Counted from the stretch's first letter, positions 24,584 to 38,017 are shown. The stretch: DNA of 64,000 bases from Prochilodus magdalenae (GCA_024036415.1 JAMWET010001196.1:395001-459000); one strand, 5' to 3'. Numbers and translations: made by a program. Notes: generated by a model not told the origin, from the letters alone.

Positions 24584-25981
24584 ATTCAATTGGCTCACAG
24601 TGGTGTTCAAACAAAAACTCTTGTCCTTGACGACCCAAACTCAGCCTCTTCTTTCATTCGAGGAATACATTGACTCGTTTGTTCGTCGCCTGTCTTGTAC
24701 GGCATCTTCAACACCTGACAGCAATGAGTGAGGCCTGCTGAGGCAGACGTATCTCCACAGGTGAGACCTGTTGAATAATGCATTACAGCTGCAGCCTAAC
24801 TGAATAACGTGAATGCTAAAGTTATATGTTAATGTCTCAGCCTTTTGCCTCAGCTGAACCAAACATCAAGAAACTCGCCAGGCTTGGACCGGGCCTGACT
24901 CAGAGCTTTACAGCCTCCTGTGGGGTTTGCTAGGGAATTCCAACCCACTTCCAGGCAAGCAACCTCATATTTATCACTGAAGAGTTTAATCCGAAAACAA
25001 GCACCTGACGGGCAACCAGCAGCAGCCTCTCCCACACATCACCCAGGCTGCCAATGAAGGCCACAGGGACCTAAACGCAGGGAAGGCGCTGCTTCGCTTC
25101 TAGGTTCCTCTTAGTAAGGAAGTGGGAAAACCTCTCGGCACGCCGCTCCCTGCTGCGCTTAGCTCCGAATGAGCTGAAAGTGTTCTGTTATGAGGACGGT
25201 GAAGGGAAACAGCTGGAGCAGGGCACGCTAATCAGGTAAGGAGTTAAACATGGCAGCCCGGGCCTTCACACTGGGGACAGTTCTGCTGATTCTTGGGGAC
25301 ACTGCGTGTGGTAGGGGTAATTAATGCATCCTGAAGGCTCAGCACAATAATGTCTTTGTTACAAATGGACTCACATTACATCCTGCTGGAAGAAAACAGC
25401 AGCGTTTTCTATTTTTTTTGCATTATTTAAAAACATCAGCCGCTTTTTCTATTGTTGAAATGTTTTGTAATGAATGGGCCAATAGAAATGGTCCAAAAGT
25501 ACTTAGAATAAAACCGTTTAACGTGGACATAATTGTCCTGATATGCAGCATTGTGTAGCGCCACGGTCTCGTGTGCTATCCATCAACATTCTGTGCAAAC
25601 CGCAAGCAATAAACTGCATGAACAAAAACAGATAAAACACGCTTATTGCCTGATAAAAACGCTTCATATAACAAAGTCATTTCCTGCAAGAGAGTATTTC
25701 CACATCGTCTTCGGCACGTTTATACTGCTAATATCTCTACTGAAACTTCCATAGCTTTCTGACTAATCTGACTTCGACCTAACATACTGAAAAGGAAATT
25801 ACACTTGTATTTTTTTTACTCATGTTTTTAAATTAATTGGTTCGATTAAAAGACAGACTATGTTTCTTTGTCATATACAAATATTTTGAGCACTTTCCAT
25901 ATAGAATGGCTGCAGTCTGTAGTATGTAGAATGGCCAGGACTCTCAGTAAGAGCTTAAATGTGGCAGCATTCCAATAATCC

Positions 25982-26200
25982 ATTTACATTTATGGTATTT
26001 AGCTGATGCTCTTATCCAGAGCGACTTACAAGGTTAATCATATTACAGGTAGGCTAATGTGGTGTTAGGAGTCTTGCCCACAGACTCTTATTGGTGTAGC
26101 ACAGTGTAGTCATCCATACCGGGATTTGAACCCCAGTCTTCCACATGTGGTGGTGACCCCCTGGTGGGTAGTAGTGTTATCCACTGAGCTACACCAACCA
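25982..26200 (-). repeat. tRNA-derived SINE, type 1 (L2-type tail)
   Basis: The minus strand starts TGGTTGGTGTAGCTCAGTGG, a tRNA head with A box, then B box GGTTCAAATCCC. It ends with GTAAGTCGCTCTGGATAAGA and ATAAATGTAAATG, the tail of the L2 LINE at 2040-2848. It is full-length in outline, with scattered substitutions. Confidence 0.88.
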
Positions 26201-29200
26201 ATAATAAAAACACTCTTGGGTATGTTGCCTACGGTTTGCTTGTTTATGTTTCATATTAGAGGCATGAAAGGGAAATCTCTCACCTGACTCTAAACATATG
26301 CATACATGTCTGTTTACTTCAAATAAAGACGCATCCAGTTAGAGTGTTTAGAAAATGTTTTGATGACATTCGTAAATCAATAAATGTACCATACGTTTGT
26401 GTTTGGTAGACTACATCCTCAAACTTTTCGACTACAACAACTTTTCCACAAAACTTTTGGATGATGTCATCATTTTAATATTGTTTGTCATTTAGCGAAT
26501 ACAACCACTGGGAATCCTGACTGCTAGCCAATGGTCAACACAAACAAGCTAACACTAGTGTAGCTCCTCTCAGTATTTTTTTTTTTTTAATTCCACACAA
26601 CCTAGAGAGTAAATGACTAACCCTTTCAGCCAAAAGAAGTACAACTGACATAGCTGTTGGCTAAATAAGCTCTTAAATTTGATAACAGCAGTTTTTAATT
26701 TCTGACCCTACTTCTCTGAGGACATGTTTGTCATTGTAATAGTTACTACAGAATTACAGCTGTAAATAAAAAAGGTCAACTGCAACATGCTTTTGCAGCC
26801 AGCAATATAAGTGAGTCCTAAAGGTTAAGCTCTGCTTTAGGCATGTTTCAGAAGTTGGAGGGAAGCAACACTGTTACAAGCTCTTTACGTCTTCGTCCTT
26901 CATCTTCGAGAACCAGACTCTTGAACTGAACTTGGCTGACAGTGTAAAATGAAGCACCCCCCCTCCCACTTTCTGCAGCAGCAAAGCCCTTATTCGAGTG
27001 TCAAAGTCTATTATTTAGCATATATAACAGATTCAGGGAGAGAGGAGAAAAAAGTGAATTGGCTTAATAGGTTTATGCAAAACAGCCTCCTTTTGAAATG
27101 AGTCGTGTGTCATATTAGTCGTCTTTGATGAAACAGTCGTACAAAAAGGAGAAAAGGCAAACACACAGGCTTGGCACTCTCTTTATCACTTTGGAAGGTG
27201 CTAGTGTTTGAATAGGAGATGGGGGGGGGATTCGGATGGTGGAGGGGGGTGGTGTTGGCTTTAAGACAGCTCTTCCTCCAGGGCTGGGTTAATCCCTCTT
27301 TCATTTTCAAAATGAGTCTTTCCAGCACATTCTCAGCCTCATGTGCCAGTGTCCTTGTGCCTCACACATCAAAGCCTAATTGACTTGATTGAGTTTGAAT
27401 TTCAGAGCCGTGAAAAGTGCGAGTCCTTCCCACAATGACGCAGGCAAAATGAAGGGGAACCACATGAAAGGTGCTATTAGTTTAGCACGCATCTAAAGCT
27501 TTAGTGCAAACCTGTCATTAATCTGCAAAGCGGCTAACCATGACAAATGACACTCTGAGAATAACGCAATAACGGAATTCTATAAGGTGCTGAAATCATA
27601 TAGTGCTGGGAGTGAGAAATACAGTGTTCAGTCATGAAGATATGCGTATGACTGTGGCTCAGGCTGATAATCCAGTCCAGTGAAGTGAAGAAGTCTTAAT
27701 AACCAGTCTTAAGATTCACACATCAGTATATAACTGACTGTAGAGGTGGACTTATACATAAATTATATATAGTATATAAGTACAGAAAAATATAAATAAT
27801 ACACAAAAAATTTAAATCCAGAAGACAGGATTATGCTATGCAGTTTTATTGCTAGAAATAGAAATAGACTACTGAGTTTTACTGTACATAGTAGAATAGA
27901 AATAGACTACTGAAAATTACAGTATATACAGCATAAAAATCCTAAAATAAATTAATAAATAAAGCATTTTTTTTTACAGAATGGAAACTTTATAGGACAA
28001 AAAAGTAAAAAATTGCTTTTTTAAATTTTCATATAAAAATGCAATGAGTATTTTGGGGCATTTCTTTTGAGCCTGAAATTTTCACAGGGTGTAAAGGGCA
28101 ACTGACTGCTGCGAGCAACGTGTGTCACTTTGTGTATTTTAGAATATATTTACTTTAAAATTACAATTGAAACTTAAAAGTAAATATGCTTTGATATGTA
28201 TCTGAACAAAAACAAGATTTCATTTGGCCTTATTGATTCCTCTGTTTGATTGTAAATAAATGCTCATTCTGAAACTGATGCCAGCAACACATTCCAATAA
28301 AGATCAGACAGGAGCAATTGAACTAGGACCTTATATAAGGAGGGTTAGGTCCCAGGTATAAAGAAGGACCTAGAGTCCCTAATCAGCAAGTAGAGTAGAG
28401 CCTCACTACTTAACAGAAAGTCCAGCAGTTCAAAAACATGTCTCAGCCAGGGAAATTTTACGAATTTTTATTTTCACCCTCCACAGTGTAAAGTCTGTGT
28501 GTGAAAGTAAAGGATAAAAAAAATCCCCTTTTAGACCGAATACCATCAAACACCTGCATGTTTTGTGATGGAGATCACTATTTAGTGTATATTAACAATG
28601 ATTTTCCTGAACTCATCTGTCGCTGCATCTACAATGTGCAGTAAAATGGAAGCCATATGTGAACAACCTCCAGGAAATCTCACTACTTCTCCAGGCCTGA
28701 AATCGTATGAACTGCATTGACTCGGATGAATTGGATGTTCATGATGTCCTAAGTGCTGTGACATGTCAATTTTAATAAGCAGTTAGGAAATCTTTTTAAT
28801 AGGAAAGATGGTTAAACATGTTCATTTAGGGGATGTGTTGCAGCATCTGAAGTTAGAACACGTATATTCACAAACACTGGATTTCATAAGCATAACCGTT
28901 GAATATCGCTGTTTTGTAATTTGTGTGTAAAACAATTACTGAGTGAAATCACTCACATTCCGCAGCACACCGGACAATCTAAATTCTATCCATCCCCAAA
29001 CCAATCTATATATTTTAATATGGTTCTAGATATGTTCACGCTCACCAGCACGTTTCCATGATCAGATAACACATGCCATTTCACTAGGAGATGATTGGGT
29101 ATGATCCCTTGTCCAATCACCAGCTGTGTTGCTAGAATTGTGCAAGCAAAGATATTCTGCACATGCTAATGGCTTTTATAAATCAGCCCCTGGAGGCCCA

Positions 29201-30926
29201 GAGGAGTCAGAAGTCAATTAAGGGCAGTGTTGCTGTAGAAATCATGATGGTTAAGATGGAGGCTAGCCAGCCTACTATCACACACATGGACTTACTGCCC
29301 TGCACTGTCCTGATTGCTTGTCCATTTCCTCTAGTGGAGAAAAACTGGTCAGCTTTTCACAAATAGCATCCATCCCACTGAACACAGAGCTGGGGATATC
29401 TCTCTATGCATCTGCACCAACCCTGATAAACGTTGAGTATCAGTTTCTACTGATTTAAAACAGACCATTGCTTCCCTGCTGTAGGCAAATGTGTACGGTG
29501 TTCTGACATCCGACGATTCAGCCTTAATACATAATTGTCTATGGACGTCGAGGAAAAGGATCAACAAGCCAGCATTCAAAAAGTTCAAAAGCCAGAAGCT
29601 GCCATGGCATGGGGCATGTGTAAACAAGGGCTGTGCCTTAAACACATGTTTACTGCCATCATGATATCAGGGACAAATCACAAGGCCAAAACCAGTATTT
29701 ATATAATCTATAATATAATATATCTATAATATATCAATATCATCATAAATATAAAACTGTTCCATGTTCCCTTGACGATGCATTACATTGTGCTCACTGT
29801 GTCTACACCCAACAGCACTAAACACACCTACTGCTCAAGCAACTTTAACATTGCAATAACACAGCATTTCAATATGTTGAGGTAGAAGCAATCAAACCAC
29901 ACACCCACATTCTTCTACAGTACACATTATTTGCCTTAAAATAAAAATAAAAAATGTTTTATTAATTTCACATTGTATTCTTCCTACTCATTGCAATTTT
30001 AACACCCTACAGTCTGGTCAGCAGGGGAAGCAGTGCACTCCCTGCTCAACATCGTTCTACAACCACAGCCATCACGAGCCGGCATTTGCCGTCATTTTTA
30101 CCGATTCCATCCAAACCATCTGCATGGCTCAGGAGTTCATGGAAATATGAAAATGAGGTACTGGTATCCTGGTGCTTGACATTATGTACGAATTCGTCAT
30201 TTGGGCTCAACTTTATGTTCCATTGTACAAAGGTTTGATGAATCAGCCCATAAGTAGTAGTTCCAGAGTAGCAGGTGGTCAAGTGATGTTCAATTACCTC
30301 AAATTGCACTACATCAGATTTGCTCATGACTTCCTTAAATGTTTTAGATTTCCATCCTGGATTTAGGAGTTCAGAGAGACTGTCAGTTACCACAGAGAAC
30401 TGGTGGAATCTACCAATAAGCAGGCTGTAATTCAAATATAATTACACTGTCTGGGCTCGTCAGAAAACTTCCCCCGGCTTCGAGATGCAGTTTAATTTAG
30501 GAGGCTGAAGATTTTCCTCTAATCCACTTATCGTGGTCCGACTGTTAAAGTAACTTGATTATTGATGGACCAGACTGGACATACCTGATAGCATGCAATG
30601 GTGTAGCCAGGTTCATATGGTAGATTCACGTGTAGTGCATGTGCAACTAACCTGATCAAGACTTTTGTCAGTGCTTCAGTCGGTGCATTGTCTAAACTAG
30701 GCCAGAGGAAGTCACTCCCCTCACTACTCACCTGCTCTGTCTCTCATGCAAAACACAGGTCCTGGCAGCCCGGTCAGCCTACATGTGGGTTTTTAGGATA
30801 AAGAAGAAACGCAGAGCCAGGTAGCGTGGGCCAGAGACTAGCGCTGCACCACATGGACATAAAAGCAGTTGGAACCAGTGATTTTCTTGTTTACCAGTAG
30901 TTTTTTAAAACACACTGGATGCCCAG

Positions 30927-31042
30927 CTTCCACATGCCCTGCCCTGCACCACTGGTCCCTGTATGACTGCCCTGCCTATAAACAAAGTAGACACACCACT
31001 GGTCATTATATTAATACATACTGTGTCATACGACTTGCGGTA
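30927..31042. repeat. local direct repeat, unit 1
   Basis: This 116-bp block starts CTTCCACATGCCCTGCCCTG and recurs at 31590-31705 with roughly five mismatches. It matches no transposon I recognise. Confidence 0.85.
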
Positions 31043-31589
31043 GCGTATACTGAAATCATACTAACGGCTCTTTGTTAAGGTGTAGTTTAACACCTACATC
31101 ATGTTGACCAAAACCATTTATGGTTGTTGGAATTCCTCGTATTCACCAAAACACCCGTAGAAATGTCCGGTTTGGTATGGATGTTCATGATGTGCATATT
31201 ATTATTTGGCCTTCTGTGATGCCAGTACCATAAAGACCAACAACTAAGAGGCAGCATGAGAAGGTTACCGTTACGCCATCATTTAACAACAAGCAATCGG
31301 CTGCAATGTTGGAAAAAGTTCGGCAACAAGTTTATTTAACTGCTGGGGGCGACAGCGAAAGTTGGGAAAACTGAATCCAGAACATTTCACTGGCCACTGC
31401 TGTGTGTACCACCGCCGCTGGCTGGGCATGAATTTTCCCTGTTCGAATACACGGAATGCGTGATTTGTCATCGTCCGTCTCATGTCAATGTAGATGTAGC
31501 ATTTGACTCAATTCAGGCAATGGAGGAGACTCGGTCTATGCACACAAATTTTTTGACTAAAAAAAAATAAATAAATAAAAAAATAAAAC

Positions 31590-31705
31590 CTTCCACATGC
31601 CCTGCCCTGCACCACTGGCCCCTGTATGACAGCCCTGCCTATAAACAAAGTCGACACACCACTGGTCATTACATTAATACATACTGTGTCATATGACTTG
31701 CGGTA
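31590..31705. repeat. local direct repeat, unit 2
   Basis: This is the second copy of the 116-bp block at 30927-31042, in the same orientation. It is immediately preceded by an A-rich run with AAAT repeats (about 31559-31588), which could be an insertion scar. Confidence 0.85.
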
Positions 31706-33630
31706 TGACACTGCTATTACACTGCTACAGCAACACGCAGTCTTCTGTGGCATCAGTATTGTAAATACCTATAGCAGCAACAAACAACCCTAGCATATAT
31801 CTTATGCAGACAAACTTGTTTCTGTTCTATACAACCTCTGTTAAAGCACAATATAGACCGAACACAGGCTCACGCCAGCCAGCACTCATCTACATCATAA
31901 TATGAGCCACTTAAACAAGCCATGCACAAAAGAGGCAGAATCAAATCTCATGTATTGCTGAGAACAGCCTTCGGTGCCTTGAGATGGCTCTAGTGTGCTG
32001 TTACTCGCCGAACTGCAAACTCCACTGATTTAAGCGAGCCTTCATTGGAAACATAATGGAGCTCCAGAAATTCCACAAGTGACTTATAGCTTTAATCAGA
32101 CTAAAAACGAACCACCATAATGGAAATAATAGGCCTAATGAGCACCAGGCCCAGATGGAAAACTCAACATCACTTATGACAAATAATCTCCATGTCGGTA
32201 GCGCTCCAATCTATTCACCAAATGCTAGCAGGAAACTTATGCATTATAAATTCCCATCCATAATGCAGGCGCTGGTGTAGAACGGCGCTAGGCGTAGAAA
32301 TTCCAAGTCTCACATTCCCAGCCTTTGCTTTGTTTAATGGAACAAGAAGCTACTGACCACCTTCAGCTTCTGCGAGGAAGTCTCTCATAGGGCAATTTAC
32401 TGGTAAATATGTTTGCGTTTAAGACAGTTACCGGAATTGCGCACCCTGTATTATGCAGATTGCCTGTTTTAACTCAATCAGTTAACGCACGATCTAAAGG
32501 AAATGGGAAAGAGAATCTGAAGGGAGATTTACGGAACACAGAAAGAACGCTCTCCCAGTCATTGCCACCTGGGGAGGAGAAAACAATGTGAAGAAAGTCA
32601 TTTCCAACAATTTTCTACCGTCGCTACCAAGCCATTAAGCAAAGGCAACAGTTTTGAAAAGGAATCGAATCTCTACGGCACATCATAAGCTCTACTTCAC
32701 AAAGGTCACAGAAAGACACTTGGCCATATCAAGAGAGGAAAATTACTACCACGGACCCCTATTAAAACTGGCTATATGGATTTTTATCAGCACAATTGAG
32801 CTAGGTGAGGGAGAGTTTGACATTTCGTCTCGAGGAGTGCTGCGAGATTCCATCGCACCGCCTGTGTGCCTCAACCTCCCGACGCGGAGAGACACATGAG
32901 CAGAATGAGATGTGCCAGCCTGATGTGTTCTTCATATACTGAGTTAGACTGCATATACCCACAGGAATGGAAGGCACGCTCTATTTCTGCTGCGCCATCT
33001 CTTCTGTTGTAACCTTGACCCAGTTTGCTAATTTATTTTATTGCTAGATTAGCACACCTGTGCTCTTGGCGTGTCTCATGCACTTAGCAGGGTAGTTGCC
33101 AGTAATGCTGTATTCATATTCAAATGAGTTCTACTGGGGCGACTGTTCTGAAGTCGGACAGGTTTTACGGAATTTTTGCAAAATTCCCATTCAACCTAAT
33201 ACATTAGTTTCCGTCTCCTACGCAACACTGATTTTCCAATTTACAATGCTATGTAAGCAAGTTGGACCAGAACCAGTTATAGGGGCAGACTGACCACTTC
33301 CTAGTTCTACCATTATACAAGTAGACTGTAAAACACTAGATGTCGTGCCCAGTGAACAGAGGTAAATGGAGTTGGCCATGTATGCATGAACTTTCCTTTC
33401 AAAGTAGAAGTTTGCAAAGTAGAAGGATTTACTGCATTGATATATCAAAGAGGTCCCCAGCTTTCTACAGGAAATGGATTTTGTTCAGTAGTACTACTGC
33501 TACTGAGGGCTGATTTGATGATTAGACCTCAGTAGTAGTAATGCTACTTGACATTGCTGCTGAACTGCAACTGAGTTCATGCTCATTGATGTTATGAAGG
33601 TACATGAGGCACTGCTAGGGCCCCAGATGT

Positions 33631-34130
33631 GGGATAACAAAAGTCTCTTATCTTAAAGCTTCAGATGAATTAGTTATTAATTTAGCTACTCAGCTCACTT
33701 GTGCTTCACAAATAGAACAGTCAAACATTTAGTTGTCTTACGTCATTCCTGTAAACACCACTTTTACTTCATGCAGGGCTTCAGCTCTCTCCGAAAGACT
33801 TCTTATTTGAAGCAGAGAGGAACCCAAAAGGTTTTCCAGTAGGGATTTGTGTTTCTACAACAGAATACTCACTAGTAGTGGGATTAATTCACAACTGAAA
33901 ACCCAACACCTGCACTCGTACCCCAGTAACAAACTTGCATGGTACAGGCCCAAGATTTAGACTTGTTGTCCACTGGACAATGGTGACAAGCACCCTCTAT
34001 GGAACTGGCTTGGACATTCCAGTCTCTTTGTTCCCACACTAACAAGTCTACACTCCCCTCCACACAAAATTTCTAATTGCTCTTCCCAGACGTTCTTCTC
34101 ATGCTTATCCAAGATTGCATCTGGCCCCAT
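33631..34130. repeat. duplicated intronic segment, copy A (no MITE)
   Basis: It is collinear with 36893-37925 apart from small differences and the MITE there. It starts with the end of a LINE-type tail (AAAAGTCTCTTATCTTAAAG) and includes TCTCTCCGAAAGACTTCTTA and TTCCAGTAGGGATTTGTGTT. It is flanked by direct repeats of about 24-30 bases, GGCACTGCTAGGGCCCCAGA at 33608 and 34143. Confidence 0.9.
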
Positions 34131-34629
34131 GAATGTCATGAAGGCACTGCTAGGGCCCCAGATGTTGTTACTGAGTGGAAGTTCTCTTCACTAGAATTCC
34201 TTCAGCTAAAGTAATCTGCTGTAACTGAAACTATGCTTGGCAAAAATATTTGTCATGTCGCTAACACTAGCTTGATTAATCTAAACCATAAAACACTCAA
34301 CCATTTCTAACAATATGACCTTTCACACACATAGAAAATAAACACAATCAGACATTGATAGCTTTATGCATACTGGATAGTTAAACATTTTTAATATACT
34401 GATATACCTCCAGAAAACCCAAATACATGATACAGATATGCAGAATATGTAATATATGTAGAAAACCCAAATATATGACACATACACAAAAAACTTTGGG
34501 TACTGTTAATATAAAGGGGTATAACTGTAGTAGGGATCTCACTGTTCGGCTGAATTTTATTTTTTTCCCCTCAGACTCTTCAAAAGCATCTATCATTTAA
34601 TTAATTGGTAAAATATTATTATGGAGATA

Positions 34630-35162
34630 CAGGGGTTGGACAATGAAACTGAAACACCTGTCATTTTAGTGTGGGAGGTCTCATGGCTAAATTGGACCAG
34701 CCTGGTGGCCAATCTTCATTAATTGCACATTGCACCAGTAAGAGCAGAGTGTGAAGGTTCAGTTAGCAGGTAAGAGCACAGTTCTGCTCACAATACTGCA
34801 ATGCACACAACATTATGGGTGACATACCAGAGTTCAAAAGAGGACAGATTGTTGGTGCACGTCTTGCTGGCGCATCTGTGACCAAGACAGCAAGTCTTTG
34901 TGATGTATCAAGAGCCACGGTATCCAGGGTAATGTCAGCATACCACCAAGAAGGACGAACCTCCACCAGCATCACGTAGTGACCTGGCCACTATCCTGCA
35001 AGAAGAATGGCTTAAACTCCCTCTGACCACTGTGCAGGACGCAGTATATGTCATTCCCAAGACCAACTGACGCTGTATTGGCCGCAAAAGGAGGCCCTAC
35101 ACCATACTAATAAATGATTGTGGTCTAAAACCAGGTGTTTTAGTTTCATTGTCCAACCCCTG
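34630..35162 (+). mobile_element. Tc1-derived MITE, full-length copy 3
   Basis: This 533-bp element is flanked by TA (34628-34629, 35163-35164). Terminal repeats are CAGGGGTTGGACAATGAAAC and its complement. It contains the intact N-terminal ORF followed by C-terminal scraps (ILQEEWLKLPLTTVQDAVYV). Nothing of the catalytic core remains. Confidence 0.95.
34815..34979 (+). pseudogene. 54-aa Tc1 transposase N-terminal fragment in MITE copy 3
   Basis: It is an uninterrupted ATG-to-TAG reading frame, apparently identical in protein to that of copy 1 (start MGDIPEFKRGQIVGARLAG, end TSTSIT). A stand-alone helix-turn-helix remains. Confidence 0.8.
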
Positions 35163-35900
35163 TACATGCTTGGAGACCTAATATGGGCAAACGTAATAAT
35201 GGTCAATTTTTCGGTTCTGGAAAACCAGAGAGATGTGTTTTCGGACTGGATTAAAATAATCAGAGTTGAGTTTCGTGAAAAGCCGAAGGTAATTTGGGCT
35301 GTTATTTTCTCAAGAGGGTAGAGAGAAAAATACAGACATGACCAATCTGGACCGAAATAAAACCAACAAGTGGCACCTGTAAAAGGGGAAATTACCCCGA
35401 GACCTGATAGAAATCAGACAAATAATGCATTTTTCCAGTCATGCACTACAATTTCTCCTTTGGTGGATCAGGCTAGTGTTCTGTAAACCTTGCTCAATCT
35501 TCTAATGGCTGCCATAAAAGAACACATTTGTTTGCAAAGAATGGCTAGGTCAGAAGAAGTGAGCCCAGTGAGGAGCTCAATGGCCAGTACTGAAGAATAA
35601 ATCACTTTAAATGAAAGCTTTGTGCTGAGAGTTTCAGCACTTCAACAAAACATGAACAGCTCCAGTTCAGTTCCACAGTACACGGAAATGTATGGCTGAG
35701 ATGCGGCAGTTGCATAACAGATGCTAATGTTTGCATGAGGGTCCGAGGTTTAAACTCCCAAAAGGGCTCTTAAAACACTGGGAAAAATACTTAACGTAAT
35801 GATGATTTTAATATTTCCCACACCCATGGGTAAGCTATTTCATTTCAAATCTTCCTAACTAATGCCTTTGAGGAAACTGTCGGCTGCAGCATGACTGAAT

Positions 35901-35931
<31 letters not shown>

Positions 35932-36768
35932 AAAAACATAAATAATTAGCATCTAAGCGGATTAGCACGCTTTACCTGACCTGGAATCAAGATAAGCCAA
36001 ACGACGTGCTAATGTGAAAGTACTGAGGCGGTTATTGTGAAGTGATACAATGAGGTGAATGCTTCTCACAGCAGGCACACACACATGCGCATAAACGCAC
36101 ACACGCGCACACACATTTTAATCCAGCCTAGCTTTAATGAGGTCACCGCTCAGCTGTGGGCTAGCGTCATGGCAGATTGGCTTGCCAAGGATTTGATGCT
36201 GTTGCAGAAATCCTAAAGGTTGGTCTGGTGGGGATTAAAACACGTTTTCACAACATACACACACACACACACACTCAGGGTTGTAGGCCCAGCTTTGTGG
36301 CGTATGTCTACCAAGATGCAGTGTTGCTGTCCTAAAAGCAGAGGCAGGGACTTGGTCCAGAGCTGCACATGCTTATATGAATGTTTAAAAGAAGGAGACT
36401 GAACTAGAAACTCTTGGCCAGCACACAGATTTGCAGGTGTGCTAACATTAGATAGCACACAAGCCATTAAAGCTGCAGTAGTCAGCTGAAGTTAGAGTGA
36501 CTCATTACTGTAGCACACTATATGGATCCATTTCTATCTATATATTCAGCGTGACTTAATTATTGTGCTGCTGCACCTCATCACCGGTATACGTCTTGTA
36601 CTGACTGCCAACTTCACCATAACTCATGCCTACACCATCAGTATCTAGGTGACTGCCATATCCGTATTTGTGCAGCTGGTATAAGAGAAAGTAACTGTGC
36701 AATACCTATACAATATCGATCAGTAACTACGCAATTACACATGCAAATATGTATAGTTTATTACTGTA

Positions 36769-36917
36769 TTGTATTTTTACCTAACAATACAAATGTATCT
36801 ATTTAAATTTCTTATATTTTGTATAATTTTTGTCTACCTCTTGCTCGTATTAGTTTACTGTATATTCTGCTGTAACAATGCAAATTTCCCCTGTGTGATG
36901 ATAAAAGTCTCTTATCT
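36769..36917 (+). repeat. LINE 3' tail fragment, (TCTTA)n-type end
   Basis: AT-rich sequence leads to CAAATTTCCCCTGTGTGATG, then ATAAAAG and TCTCTTATCTTA. This resembles the fish LINE tail of the form AATTTCCC...GGGAT...AATAAA with a short tandem end. The last part was duplicated into copy A at 33631. Confidence 0.6.
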
Positions 36918-36965
36918 TAAAGCTTTAGATGAATTAGTTATTAACTTAGCTACTCAGCTCACTTA

Positions 36966-37498
36966 CAGGGGTTGGACAATGAAACTGAAACACCTGGTTT
37001 TAGACCACAATCATTTATTAGTATGGTGTAGGGCCTCCTTTTGCGGCCAATACAGCGTCAGTTGGTCTTGGGAATGACATATACTGCGTCCTGCACAGTG
37101 GTCAGAGGGAGTTTAAGCCATTCTTCTTGCAGGATAGTGGCCAGGTCGCTACGTGATGCTGGTGGAGGTTCGTCCTTCTTGGTGGTATGCTGACATTACC
37201 CTGGATACCGTGGCTCTTGATACATCACAAAGACTTGCTGTTTTGGTCACAGATGCGCCAGCAAGACGTGCACCAACAATCTGTCCTCTTTTGAACTCTG
37301 GTATGTCACCCATAATGCTGTGTGCATTGCAGTATTTTGAGCAGAACTGTGCTCTTACCTGCTAACTGAACCTTCACACTCTGCTCTTACTGGTGCAATG
37401 TGCAGTTAATGAAGATTGGCCACCAGGCTGGTAGAATTTAGCCATGAGACCTCCCACACTAAAATGACAGGTGTTTCAGTTTCATTTTCCAACCCCTG
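36966..37498 (-). mobile_element. Tc1-derived MITE, full-length copy 4
   Basis: This 533-bp element is flanked by TA (36964-36965, 37499-37500), with the standard terminal repeats (one change on the right, TTTTCC for TTGTCC). It lies inside duplicated segment B and is absent from segment A. It ends about 520 bp past the exon B donor, inside the intron. Confidence 0.95.
37149..37313 (-). pseudogene. 54-aa Tc1 transposase N-terminal fragment in MITE copy 4
   Basis: It has an intact start, stop and length like the other four. At least one change is silent (ACCAAAACAGCA for ACCAAGACAGCA). The helix-turn-helix region is unchanged. Confidence 0.8.
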
Positions 37499-38017
37499 TA
37501 TGTGATTCACAAATAGAACAGTCAAACATTTAGTTGTCTTGCGTCATTCCTGCAAACACCACATTTACTTCCTGCAGGGCTTCAGCTCTCTCCGAAAGAC
37601 TTCTTATTTGAAGCAGAGAGGAACCCAAAAGGTTTTCCAGTAGGGATTTGTGTTTCTACAACAGAATACTCACTAGTAGTGAACTGAAAACACAACACCT
37701 GCACTCGTACCCCAGTAACTTGAACTCTCACGATACAGGCCCAAGATTTAGACCTGTTGTCCACTGGACAATGGTGACAAGCACCCCTTTAGAATTGGCT
37801 TGGACATTTCAGACTCTTTGTTCCCACCCTAGTAAGTCTACACTCCCCTCCACATATAGCATAAAATTTCTAATTGCTGTCCCCAGACGTTCTTCTCATT
37901 CTTATCCAAGATTGCATCTGGCCCCGGAGGACAAAGTGGAGACCAGCCAAGTGTCTCCAAAGTGACAAAACACACATTTCCCTCCATACATACACACACC
38001 CCAAGTCTGGGCCTTAC

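Larger units (their letters stand above)
36893..37925. repeat. duplicated intronic segment, copy B (carries a MITE)
   Basis: It matches copy A at 33631-34130 on both sides of the MITE at 36966-37498. Homology ends at CTTATCCAAGATTGCATCTG followed by GCCCC, about 90 bp from the donor of exon B. Because copy B continues into exon-flanking intron and into a longer LINE tail, it is probably the source copy. Confidence 0.9.
10509..38017 (-). other. ctnnd2: ctnnd2 intron between exons B and A
   Basis: This 27.5-kb intron has a GTAAGG donor and a TAG acceptor. It holds (TA)n/(CA)n microsatellites, three full-length MITEs, SINEs, a Tc1 relic, two LINE 3' ends and a LINE tail, a 42-bp minisatellite and two local duplications. 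I recognise nothing in 10700-11990, 12080-13620, 14560-15620, 16180-17490, 19515-20775, 22475-24370, 24590-25975, 26205-30920 or 31710-33580. Minus-strand ORFs at 28582-28764, 29349-29645 and 30046-30435 may be debris of an old transposon, but I cannot name a family. Confidence 0.9.

Noticed and set aside
30046..30435. 129-codon minus-strand ORF that looks protein-like
   Set aside because: I could not match it to any family and saw no convincing splice sites or neighbours; it may be old transposon debris. A protein search would decide.
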